The position numbers were made by a program, and so were the translations under genes. A stretch of 64,000 nt of DNA, taken from the NCBI GenBank assembly GCA_039193195.1, contig JBCCWS010000026.1, positions 18,973 through 82,972 of the forward strand. Direction: 5' to 3'. The stretch is from Pseudomonadota bacterium. GTDB taxonomy: Bacteria > Pseudomonadota > Gammaproteobacteria > Steroidobacterales > JBCBZW01. This document shows, piece by piece, positions 10,986 through 19,141 of this stretch. The notes beneath the pieces were generated by a model, which saw only the letters and a program-made list of their open reading frames with translations, made no database searches and was not told where the DNA came from. How positions within the stretch are numbered: position 1 is the stretch's first letter; each line of letters begins with the position of its first letter.

Positions 10986-11015
10986 TCCCATCGATAAGCG
11001 TTCCACGGAGGACCC

Positions 11016-11696
11016 ATGCTGGCATTCATCGAGGCTTTCAACCGCATCTACGTGATGGCTTTCGGTGCCCTAAGGCACCTGGACGGCCTCGCCCCGCTAG
11101 CAATACGTCTCTACCTAACGCCCGTGATGCTCTCCTCCGGCTACACCAAGCTCACCGGGGACAACTTCTTCATGCATATCCAGGAGGACTTCCCGTTCCC
11201 CTTCAGCGTGCTGCCCTCGGCCCTGAGCTGGTTCCTCGCCACGTGGACGGAGTTCCTGGGCGGCATCCTGCTTTTCTTCGGCGTGGCTGTGCGGGTGATC
11301 GCAATTCCCCTGCTCGTGACCATGTGGGTAGCGGCCGTGTCCGTACACTGGGACAACGGTTGGGCGGCGATCGCCCCGTCCAACCCCTCGCCCGTGTGCA
11401 TCGAAGGCACGAACGAGCGTGCGCAGGCGAGCGCGTTCGTGAAGTTCGTGAAGTGCTACAACGTGAACGAGCGCACGATCGCCGCCTCCGAGCGCCTGGC
11501 CAAGGGCAAAGAGATCATGCAAGCGAACGGCCGCTGGAGCTGGCTAAACGCCCACGGCAGCTTCGTCAAGCTCAACAGCGGCATCGAGTTCGCGACCACC
11601 TACTTCGTGATGCTGCTGGTGCTGCTGTTCATGGGCGGCGGACGCTACGTGAGCGTCGACTGGTGGTTAGGCCACTGGGTGGATCGGCGACTCTAA
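11016..11696 (+). CDS. DoxX-family membrane protein of the HvfX/BufD type
   Basis: A 226-aa inner-membrane protein with about four membrane segments, starting with a family-typical segment (LAPLAIRLYLTPVMLSSGYTKL). A hydrophilic stretch of about 85 residues with two Cys (CIEGTNERAQ and VKCYNV) separates the third and fourth segments; plain DoxX proteins of about 140 aa lack it. DoxX proteins of this type accompany MNIO/DUF2063 pairs and have been linked to copper handling. A clear ribosome binding site (GGAGG) precedes the ATG, and the gene lies 30 nt after the DUF2063 gene, completing a three-gene operon. Confidence 0.83.
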   Translation: MLAFIEAFNRIYVMAFGALRHLDGLAPLAIRLYLTPVMLSSGYTKLTGDNFFMHIQEDFPFPFSVLPSALSWFLATWTEFLGGILLFFGVAVRVIAIPLLVTMWVAAVSVHWDNGWAAIAPSNPSPVCIEGTNERAQASAFVKFVKCYNVNERTIAASERLAKGKEIMQANGRWSWLNAHGSFVKLNSGIEFATTYFVMLLVLLFMGGGRYVSVDWWLGHWVDRRL

Positions 11697-11772
11697 AGCC
11701 CATTCGCACTAACGCCCCGGTCGGGCGGCTCCATCCACCGCTCGACCGCCCCTCTCCTTACGAGCCCGGCTC

Positions 11773-11937
11773 CTAGTGGGCCGCTTGGTAAACAAGGTGA
11801 CACTCAGCGAGTAGCACGGGCGCCATCGTGGCGTTGCATCGCTTGCCAATGGCGATGCCATTGGCTGCGCGATGCGCCTTGCCGACGCTGCCCCTACGCA
11901 GACTGAGCGTTGCCTTAACTACCAAGCGGCCCACTAG
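11773..11937. repeat. 161-165 bp near-palindromic repeat, copy 1
   Basis: A 17-bp perfect terminal inverted repeat (11773-11789, CTAGTGGGCCGCTTGGT, and its complement at 11921-11937) encloses nested dyads. GGTGACACTCAG faces CTGAGCGTTGCC, and a 9-bp hairpin GCCAATGGC/GCCATTGGC with a GAT loop sits near the middle. The core from AGTGGG to CCCACT (11775-11935) is 161 bp. A second copy of the same length lies at 63701-63861, with about 15 visible differences or fewer. It has the form of a MITE-like or structured intergenic repeat and encodes nothing obvious. Its right end overlaps the stop codon of hinT. Confidence 0.9.
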
Positions 11938-12281
11938 CCCGGCGGCCAGCTGAGCGAGCGACCACCGAGCACGTGCAGGTGCAGGTGGAAAACGGTCTGC
12001 CCCGCGCCTTCGCCGTTGTTCACTACCAGCCGGAAGGCGTCGCCGTAGCCCTCCTGTTGCGCCACCTTGGCTGCCGTCAGCATCAGGTGGCCCAGCACGG
12101 CCTGATGCTCGGACTGCGCCGAGGACAGCATGTCGATGGGCTCCTTGGGGATCACCAGCACGTGCAGCGGCGCCTGGGGCGCGATGTCGCGGAAGGCCAG
12201 AGCGTGGTCGTCTTCGTAGACGATGTCGGCGGGTATCTCCCGCTTGATGATCTTCGTAAAAATAGTCTGCGACATCCGCAT
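11934..12281 (-). CDS. hinT: HIT-family purine nucleoside phosphoramidase (HinT-like)
   Basis: A 115-aa histidine-triad hydrolase acting on nucleoside phosphoramidates and acyl-adenylates in the cytoplasm. It begins with SQTIFTKIIKREIPADIVYED, and the catalytic HLHLHV motif lies near residue 100, followed by the family-typical GGR..SWPPG C-terminus. It appears full length. The TAG stop (11934-11936) is formed by the terminal inverted repeat of the adjacent 161-bp repeat, so the element borders directly on the last codon. It is transcribed away from the MATE gene. Confidence 0.92.
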   Translation of the reverse strand: MRMSQTIFTKIIKREIPADIVYEDDHALAFRDIAPQAPLHVLVIPKEPIDMLSSAQSEHQAVLGHLMLTAAKVAQQEGYGDAFRLVVNNGEGAGQTVFHLHLHVLGGRSLSWPPG

Positions 12282-12453
12282 GAGCCTCCCACGGCGAAAA
12301 AAGCACAGGTAAGTTCGTAGGTACCCGCGACTTGGCGGTCCACCTGGCCGATCTTATACTGCCGGCGCTCCAACTGACGCGCTCCCCCACTCGCCCCCGC
12401 GGCACGCCGATCAGAGGTTCGCCTGCCGCCGCTACGCATGGACGTTCCTCGTC

Positions 12454-13881
12454 ATGGCATCGCCTACAGACATCCCCGCCGCACCGTCCTCCTGGGGGCA
12501 GCGGACGTGGCACACGATCCGCCGCAGCCTGCGCAACGAGACCGCCGACGCCACCCAGGGGCCCGTCGCCGACACGCTCACCTTGCTCGCCATCCCCATG
12601 GCGGCGGAGATGCTGCTCGAGGGCGTGTTCGCCCTGGTCGACATCGTGCTGGTCGCACGCCTCGGCAAGGAGGCGGTCTCCGCCGTTGGCCTCACGGAGG
12701 CGATGCTCACGCTAATCTACGCAGTGGCCATCGGCCTCGCCTCGGCGGCGACGGCGATGGTTGCGCGACGGGTTGGCGAAGGCGCCCCGAAAGCGGCGGC
12801 CGACGTGGGCGGCCAGGTGTTACTTCTGTGCGGCGTCCTCGGCCTCGTCATCGCCCTCGTCGGTTTCAACTTTGCCGACGAACTCCTGGCGCTGATCGGC
12901 GCCGACGAGACGGTGATCGAGACCGGTCGCCACTACACGACGATCCAGCTCGGCGGCGCCGTGTCCGTACTCGCCCTGTTCGTCATCAATGGCGTGTTCC
13001 GCGGCGCCGGCAACGCCGCTATCGCGATGCGCGCCCTGTGGCTCTCCAACGCGATCAACATCGTGCTCGACCCGCTGCTGATCTTCGGCCTAGGTCCCTT
13101 CCCCGCGATGGGCGTGACCGGCGCCGCAGTGGCCACCGTAATCGGTCGCTCCACCGGAGTGCTCTACCAGTGCTGGCATCTGTTCGGTGGCACCCAGGCG
13201 GTCCATCTGAGCCTCGGGTCCCTCCTGCCACGACCGCGCCTGATGGGGCGGCTCATCTACGTCGCCTCCGGCGCCATCGCCCAATTTCTGTTCGCCACCT
13301 CTGCCTGGATCTTCCTCATGCGCATCGTCGCCACCTTCGGCAGCGGCGCCGTGGCGGGCTATACGATCGCCATCCGCATCGTCGACTTCGTGATCATGCC
13401 CATGTGGGGGCTTGGCAATGCGACCGCCACCATGGTCGGCCAGAACCTCGGCGCCAAGCAGCCGCAGCGGGCGGAGGATGCCGTGTGGCTTGCATCGCGC
13501 TTCACCTTCGTGGTCATGGCAGCTGCTGGCCTTCTGATCGCGCTTATCGCGCCTTGGTTGATCGCTCTGTTGATCGACGACGGGGAGGCCCTGCGCTACG
13601 GCATCGCCGCACTGAGGTTTTTGGGTATCGGCCTCGGCGCCTTTTCCCTGGGGCTGATGCTCATCCAGGCCTTCAACGGGGCTGGGGACACCTACACTCC
13701 CATGCGGATTAACTTCGTCGTGTTCTGGGTCATGCAGTTGCCCATGGCGTGGCTGCTCGCAATCTCGGCGGGGCTTGGACCGAATGGGGTCTTCGCGGCG
13801 GTGATCGGGTGCGAAACAGTGCTGTCGATTGCGGCGTTCGTGCTGTTTCGCCGCGGGAAGTGGAAGCTGCGCGAGGTGTAG
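12454..13881 (+). CDS. MATE-family multidrug/cation exporter
   Basis: A 475-aa inner-membrane antiporter with twelve predicted membrane segments in two similar halves, as usual for MATE proteins (LAIPMAAEMLLEGVFALVDIVLVARLG in the first half, GNATATMVGQNLGAKQPQRAE in the second). Such proteins expel cationic drugs or metabolites using a Na+ or H+ gradient; the substrate cannot be read from the sequence. The start is the ATG at 12454; an overlapping frame from 12438 has no family features. It is divergent from hinT with a 172-nt gap and has no obvious operon partner. Confidence 0.92.
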   Translation: MASPTDIPAAPSSWGQRTWHTIRRSLRNETADATQGPVADTLTLLAIPMAAEMLLEGVFALVDIVLVARLGKEAVSAVGLTEAMLTLIYAVAIGLASAATAMVARRVGEGAPKAAADVGGQVLLLCGVLGLVIALVGFNFADELLALIGADETVIETGRHYTTIQLGGAVSVLALFVINGVFRGAGNAAIAMRALWLSNAINIVLDPLLIFGLGPFPAMGVTGAAVATVIGRSTGVLYQCWHLFGGTQAVHLSLGSLLPRPRLMGRLIYVASGAIAQFLFATSAWIFLMRIVATFGSGAVAGYTIAIRIVDFVIMPMWGLGNATATMVGQNLGAKQPQRAEDAVWLASRFTFVVMAAAGLLIALIAPWLIALLIDDGEALRYGIAALRFLGIGLGAFSLGLMLIQAFNGAGDTYTPMRINFVVFWVMQLPMAWLLAISAGLGPNGVFAAVIGCETVLSIAAFVLFRRGKWKLREV

Positions 13882-14019
13882 AACGTGGTGGTGCTGCGTT
13901 GCCATCACACCGCGCGTCAGCCCGGCGAGCTTGCGCAAACTTGACCTCCTGGCGTGGGTGCTGGAGGCTGTACGCAGCCTGAGCAAGGGCTCGAATAGGC
14001 TTTGAGCGCGGAGAGGAAT

Positions 14020-14502
14020 GTGGCGAGCACGCTTTCGAAACAACCCGGTAGCCGGCGGTGCTTGCTCGCAGTGCTGCTGCCCTTTCTCGTTTATTCGGGC
14101 TCGGTGCAGGCCGACGAGACACTTACGCTTCCGCTCTGGATCATTGGGTGCTGGGAATCCGAGGACGGCAGTTCAATCGAGGCTTGGTCACGTGACGATG
14201 ACACCACGTTAATCGGCTTCTCGAGCATCGTTAGCGAAGGCAAGTTGTCCTTTTACGAGCTCATGAGCATCCGCGTGCACGATAGCGGCGAGTTAGTCTT
14301 CACCGCTTACCCATCCAATCAGCCTGGCGGGTCATTTCCAGCCATCGGTCAAGACGCGCAAGCCGTCGTGTTCCAGAATGCCGAACACGACTATCCGCAG
14401 CGGATTCGATACCGGCGATCCGGTGACCAGCTGATCGCGGATATCGCCCTTACTAGCGGCGAGAAGCAGTACGACTTCATCAAGGCGCGCTGCACGAAGT
14501 AG
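14020..14502 (+). CDS. Secreted DUF6265-family protein
   Basis: About 160 aa, with an N-terminal signal peptide (hydrophobic CLLAVLLPFLVYSGSVQA, cleavage likely after the final Ala) and one domain matching the DUF6265 pattern: LWIIGCWESEDG at the start, then the VFQNAEHDYPQRIRYRR segment. It is probably periplasmic or surface-exposed and its function is unknown. I chose GTG at 14020, preceded by GGAG at 14010-14013; a TTG at 14002 would add six residues. It converges on the long secreted protein on the minus strand with a 4-nt gap. Confidence 0.75.
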   Translation: MASTLSKQPGSRRCLLAVLLPFLVYSGSVQADETLTLPLWIIGCWESEDGSSIEAWSRDDDTTLIGFSSIVSEGKLSFYELMSIRVHDSGELVFTAYPSNQPGGSFPAIGQDAQAVVFQNAEHDYPQRIRYRRSGDQLIADIALTSGEKQYDFIKARCTK

Positions 14503-14506
14503 CCTC

Positions 14507-16384
14507 CTAAGGCGCGTCGCCTTGCTCGCGAATGCCTACGTACAGGTTGTCGATCACTGCGCTGAGGTCCTCACCGTCTCCGCCCGCCTCGAATGCCTCG
14601 CCATAGAAGCGCACGCGCAAGGGGCCTGGCCCCGCAAGCACTGCGGACGGGATCGATAGGGACTGGAAGGCCTGGATATCGGCAGCTTCCCGTGCTCGCA
14701 CGCGGCCCAAAAACGTAAAGGCGCTGCCACCGTCGCCGGACACTTCCACCTCCAGTTTGGCCAGGCCGCGTACCGCCTGGCGCACGAACAGCTGGAACTC
14801 GAGCGCGACCGCTTCGCCCCCGAGGGCGGACAGCGGGACTTCGAAATCGACGTAGCCGCGAACCTTCACTTCGGCGCGAGAGCGGGAGGTGATGCGAAGC
14901 GCCTGCAAACCCGCGTAGATGCCCTGCCCCTCATCGATTACCCGCACGTCGAAGTCGTCCGCCACCTCAGAGTACCCGCCCGCGTAGATGGGGTCTTCGA
15001 AGGGTCGCCACTCACCGTCGTCCTCGGGATCGACCTGCACGCCGATCTCGACGATCGTTGGCGGAAGATCATTGGCGTTCTGACCTCGCGGAGGCGACGC
15101 GGTGTAGTGGTCGAAGGCATCGAAGTAGAGGTAGCTCTCGAACCATCGCTTGCACGACTCGATCGTTGTGGGGTGCGAGATGCAGATCCTGTGCGCGGGA
15201 TTGTTGGCATCGCTTGGAAACACGTTCGCCTCAAAGGTACAACGCTTGCCCTGCGAGTTGAGCGCGTCACACACATCGCGCATGGCCTGCTCGGTGGGGC
15301 CGTCGTGCGGTAGGCCCGAGACACCCACCTCTTCCATGTCGTCGGGGTTGTGGTCGTTGAAGCACACATCGAGGGGATCAGAGGCGCAGGAGACGATCTT
15401 GAACATGTCATGACCGAAGTCCGCACCGCTCCAGGGCGCGTGCCCAACGCTCACCAACGAGTCACGCTTCATCAACTCACATCCGGCTGGCGCGGGCCCT
15501 GACAGGGTGGCGCACTGCTCGTCACCGACGCCCTCCGGCAGCAGTTCGTTGCAGGCGAAGCTCCCTCCTTGTGGCACATTGACGCGGAAGCGCTTGCAGA
15601 TGTTGTTGACGCGCGTGCCGTTGCCCTCGCCGTTGCAGTAGTGCGGCGCTTCGACCAGCACGTAGTCGCGCTCGCGAGCAATCGCATCGAGCGGCGCGTC
15701 GTAGGCGCAGATTCCGGATTTTACCGTGCCTCGAAACAGCGCCCGTGCGTCGCGCTCCATGTCGGAGCGGGCGAGACCAAGGATCAGTGCCGCTGGGCCG
15801 TGGCTCACCCCGCTCAGCAATAGATGCTTGCCGTTCCATCCCTGACCGATGCGCGGTTCCACCTGGATGCGCTCGAGCAGCGCCTTCACGCGATTGGCTT
15901 CGAGATGAAAAGGCAAATGGTTCGAGGGGCGTACCTGGCGCTCGCGATCCCCGGGCTCGACCACGCAGGCCTGCACGACGAGGTAGTTGCCCGCGGTGAT
16001 GTAGCGGTCGAGATGCTGGGCGTAGCCATCCACCTGCCCACCGCCTGGCGGCATTGCATTGGGGTCGATATCGTCCGCCTCGCACCTCATGCCGCCGCCG
16101 GAGAAACTCACCACAAGGTTGTCGCAGGGCGTGATTGCGTTGCACTCGCTCGTGTCTACGCGGTAGACGAAGGAGCAGTCGATGATGTTCGTGCCCGTGC
16201 CGTTCTCATCGTTGGGCTCACCGCCGAGCCATTCGACATCGTCCGCGGGTCTGCCCTCCCGCAGATCGACGCAATCGTCCATGTGTACCTGGATGATCAC
16301 GGGGTCGGCGTGCGCCGTCATCGTCAGCATCAAGAGAGAAAAGACCGCAGCCGGAAGTAGGCGTTCTGGAATCGCGCGGATCAT
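14507..16384 (-). CDS. Secreted Cys-rich protein with a GxSxG nucleophile elbow
   Basis: A 625-aa protein with a signal peptide (LLPAAVFSLLMLTMTAHA, residues 9-26). The N-terminal two-thirds is rich in Cys, suggesting disulfides. It contains a possible alpha/beta-hydrolase arrangement: an oxyanion-type SGGGM (residues 95-99), the elbow GVSHG with Ser194, and a possible catalytic His in CISHP further on. The last 180 residues look like a beta-sandwich (repeated hydrophobic strands, no Cys). I do not recognise a named family. A ribosome site AGGGG precedes the ATG. Possible roles include an extracellular esterase or polymer hydrolase, which is inference only. Confidence 0.7.
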   Translation of the reverse strand: MIRAIPERLLPAAVFSLLMLTMTAHADPVIIQVHMDDCVDLREGRPADDVEWLGGEPNDENGTGTNIIDCSFVYRVDTSECNAITPCDNLVVSFSGGGMRCEADDIDPNAMPPGGGQVDGYAQHLDRYITAGNYLVVQACVVEPGDRERQVRPSNHLPFHLEANRVKALLERIQVEPRIGQGWNGKHLLLSGVSHGPAALILGLARSDMERDARALFRGTVKSGICAYDAPLDAIARERDYVLVEAPHYCNGEGNGTRVNNICKRFRVNVPQGGSFACNELLPEGVGDEQCATLSGPAPAGCELMKRDSLVSVGHAPWSGADFGHDMFKIVSCASDPLDVCFNDHNPDDMEEVGVSGLPHDGPTEQAMRDVCDALNSQGKRCTFEANVFPSDANNPAHRICISHPTTIESCKRWFESYLYFDAFDHYTASPPRGQNANDLPPTIVEIGVQVDPEDDGEWRPFEDPIYAGGYSEVADDFDVRVIDEGQGIYAGLQALRITSRSRAEVKVRGYVDFEVPLSALGGEAVALEFQLFVRQAVRGLAKLEVEVSGDGGSAFTFLGRVRAREAADIQAFQSLSIPSAVLAGPGPLRVRFYGEAFEAGGDGEDLSAVIDNLYVGIREQGDAP

Positions 16385-17117
16385 CGTGCCCCTGGTGTAC
16401 TTTTCTTAGACATAAGGGCGTGAGGGTAGCTCGACGCTACGGCCAGCTTCCGAGACGTGCGTAGCGGATCAGCGCTTCACAAACGGGTCGCTGCGGGGCA
16501 CCTTTGGGCAGGTGGGGGTTAGCGTCAGGTTGGCGCCTTGGGATCTAGCGTCTGTCCGGGCCTGGCGCCAAGCTCGCGGGTTCGGCAAAGCTCACCCGCT
16601 CCAGCCGCAAATCGAGAGTGCCAGAGCATGCCACCGCCGTGCGCGTCGTAGCGCTAGCGAGGGTGGCTGTCGAAACCGTGTACTTCGGGCAGACCGCACA
16701 CCTCACCCAACGCGAGCTGCGCACTACAGTACCAGTCGAGAACCCTTCCCGGAACGTCTGGAACATCACGTGCGTGGGGCCGCGGTCGCGATCGATGGCC
16801 GAAGCAGAAGCCGGCGCTCCCCAACGCCTTGACCCTTCGCTCACGCTCGAACCGTGACGATGCTGTCGAACTCACGGGCTCCGGCGTCTTGCGAGTATTC
16901 GACGAGGCGATACCGACGTGTTCCGAGCCGCCAAGGCCGATGCGGCGTTGGATGCGACCTTCACTCCGGGGTTCGACAAGCAGCCTTCACTACACACGGC
17001 TGCCCGTGGGCTAGCAACGATCGCCGGATTCAGATGACCTAGCACTTGCGCTCGCCTGCCTCGGGCCCGAGAAGTTGAGCTTGCGCCCGCCTAGGCTCAA
17101 CACGCGCAGGAACTGGA
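16385..17117. other. Non-coding or decayed stretch without a confident gene
   Basis: In this 730-nt interval no frame on either strand keeps protein-like character for long. On the plus strand, short protein-like pieces occur in successive frames near 16620-16850, 16860-16910 and 16905-17036 (the last ending ...TAARGLATIAGFR before a TGA). This could be a gene broken by frameshifts, but I cannot name it. The promoter of the secreted Cys-rich gene should lie at the left end. Confidence 0.4.
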
Positions 17118-17692
17118 CTACTCGCAGCGGGGCACTGGTTGCGGGCGAGCCCTGCCGTTGTAGCGCGTGACCCAGCAGCGCTCGTAGATGGAGCAGTAGC
17201 ACAGATCGAGCTGCATCGCCCACACGCGAGGCATGAATTCGTTTAAGGCTTGCTCGACAGCTTCTGAGCGCTGCCAGTCCATTTGGAGCGCGGGCTGGGA
17301 CTCACCGGCGCCGAGCAGGTAGCCACCAAGCGCACCGCTGTAGCTCTCGGTCCAAGGGTCGTCCCGCAGCGTGTCGGGTCGGGCTGTAGCTCAAGGAAGT
17401 TCTGCGCACCGGCTAGGGGTCGGTCGTCCATACGTCATTGCGCCGTATCCACGTAAGCTGGCCCAATCGCTACGTTAGTCACCTCGAGCTTGAACCGTCG
17501 CACGGGCCTGCCCTGGCGGTTCTCGGCCGTGACGTAAGTGGTACCGATGCGCAGCACAGGGACGACGTCGGCATGCGGTTGGTTGCGCCCTATGCGTGCC
17601 TGATCCCACGCGACGTATAGCGCCACCACCGCCACGAACAGGGCGACCGCATTCATCAGATCACCGGTTCGGGAGCGCTTCTCGCCCGCCAT
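17118..17692 (-). pseudogene. Broken gene for a single-pass membrane protein (in-frame stop plus frameshift)
   Basis: Reading leftwards from 17692, the frame begins MAGEKRSRTGDL, contains one membrane helix (MNAVALFVAVVALYVAW) and a soluble part ending GPAYVDTAQ at a TGA (17435-17437). The same frame continues immediately as RMDDRPLAGAQNFLELQPDP. It then needs a one-base shift near 17375 to continue as DTLRDDPWTESYSGALGGYLL, and onward through LDLCYCSIYERCWVTRYNG to a TAG at 17118-17120. The total of 575 nt is one short of a multiple of three, as expected for a single lost base. The repaired product would be about 190 aa. I do not recognise the family. Only the first 85 residues can be made as the gene stands. 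Confidence 0.72.
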
Positions 17693-17710
17693 CTCCCCCG
17701 TCCGTGACGC

Positions 17711-19141
17711 TCAGCGCGCCTTGCGCTTAGGCAGGTACAGATCGGTGATCGTACCTTCGAACACCTCCGCCGCCATCGCCACAGTCTCCGACAAGGTGGG
17801 GTGAGGATGGACCGTCAAGCCAATGTCCGCTGCGTCACAGCCAAGTTCGATGGCCAAACCTGCCTCGGCGATGAGATCGCCTGCGTTCGGGCCCACGATT
17901 CCGGCCCCCAACAGCCGGCCACTCGCGTTGTCGAACAGCAGCTTGGTGAACCCTTCGCTGCGATTGATGGCCAGGGAGCGCCCGCTCGCGGCCCAAGGGA
18001 AGTTGCCCTTCCCGTACTCCACACCCTCAGCCTTCAGCTGCAGCTCGGTCTTGCCGACCCAAGCAACCTCAGGATCCGTGTAGGCGACGGACGGAATCAC
18101 ACGCGCGTCGAAGAACGATTTCTCACCCGCTGCCACTTCGGCCGCCACCTTCGCCTCGTGGGTGGCTTTGTGCGCCAGCATCGGCTGCCCAACGATGTCG
18201 CCGATGGCGAAGATATGCGGCACGTTGGTGCGCATCTGGCGATCGACGTTGATGAAGCCGCGCTCATCGACGGCGACGCCGGCCGCTTCGGCGTCGATCA
18301 AGGCACCGTTCGGCTTACGGCCCACGGCCACCAGCACCCGCCCGTACACCTGTGGCTCTGGCGCACCTTCTGCGTCGAAGGTGACCTTCAGGCCAGCGTC
18401 CGTACCCTCCGCGGCGACGACCTTGGTGCCAAGCATGATCGCTTCGTAGCGGCTACCCATCAGCTTGGCCAGGGGCCGCACGAGATCGGGGTCGGCGCCG
18501 GGCATGAGTCCATCGGTGAGCTCGACGATACTCACCTTCACGCCGAGGGCGTCGTAGACGCTTGCGAGCTCCATACCGATGATGCCGCCACCGACCACCA
18601 GCATGCGCTCGGGTAGCTCCTCGAGCTCAAGGGCATCGGTGGAGTCCATGACGCGCGGGTCGTCATGATCGATGAAGGGCAATCGCACCGGCTCACTGCC
18701 GGCAGCGATGATGCACTGCTGGAACTCGACGCGGGTGGTGCCTTCATCGCCCACTACCTGGAGGGCGTTCGGCGAGGCGAAACGACCATAGCCGTGCACC
18801 ACCCGCACCCCACGCTTGTTGGCCATCTGATCGAGCCCCCCCGTGAGGCGGCGCACGATGCCGTTCTTCCAGCGACGCAGGCGATCCGTATCGATCTCCG
18901 GATCGGCGAAGCGTACACCGAACTCGGCCATCGAATGGGCCTCTTCGATTACCTTGGCCGCGTGTAGCAGAGCCTTCGAGGGAATGCAGCCCACGTTGAG
19001 GCAGACGCCGCCCAGGTTCGGATCGCGCTCGATGAGCACGACGTCCTGACCGAGGTCAGCGGCACGGAACGCAGCCGTGTAACCGCCGGGACCTGAGCCC
19101 AGGACGACCAGATCCGCTTGCACCGTCGTCGCATCGCTCAT
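17711..19141 (-). CDS. lpdA: Dihydrolipoamide dehydrogenase (E3)
   Basis: A 476-aa flavoprotein that reoxidises the dihydrolipoyl groups of the pyruvate dehydrogenase complex and reduces NAD+. It shows an N-terminal FAD-binding GSGPGGYTAA, the redox disulfide motif GGVCLNVGCIPSKAL (near residue 43), a second NAD-binding GGGIIGMELA, and the C-terminal catalytic HPHPTLSETV. Its start codon overlaps the aceF stop by 4 nt, making it the last gene of aceE-aceF-lpdA. The whole E1-E2-E3 set is encoded together. Confidence 0.97.
   Translation of the reverse strand: MSDATTVQADLVVLGSGPGGYTAAFRAADLGQDVVLIERDPNLGGVCLNVGCIPSKALLHAAKVIEEAHSMAEFGVRFADPEIDTDRLRRWKNGIVRRLTGGLDQMANKRGVRVVHGYGRFASPNALQVVGDEGTTRVEFQQCIIAAGSEPVRLPFIDHDDPRVMDSTDALELEELPERMLVVGGGIIGMELASVYDALGVKVSIVELTDGLMPGADPDLVRPLAKLMGSRYEAIMLGTKVVAAEGTDAGLKVTFDAEGAPEPQVYGRVLVAVGRKPNGALIDAEAAGVAVDERGFINVDRQMRTNVPHIFAIGDIVGQPMLAHKATHEAKVAAEVAAGEKSFFDARVIPSVAYTDPEVAWVGKTELQLKAEGVEYGKGNFPWAASGRSLAINRSEGFTKLLFDNASGRLLGAGIVGPNAGDLIAEAGLAIELGCDAADIGLTVHPHPTLSETVAMAAEVFEGTITDLYLPKRKAR

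Noticed and set aside
11773..12513. 246-codon minus-strand frame across hinT and the repeat
   Set aside because: It runs through the repeat and the hinT-MATE promoter region with low-complexity composition; the adjacent frame encodes a clear HIT protein.
12438..13712. 424-codon plus-strand frame inside the MATE gene
   Set aside because: Arg/His-rich shadow; the MATE frame has twelve membrane segments and known motifs.
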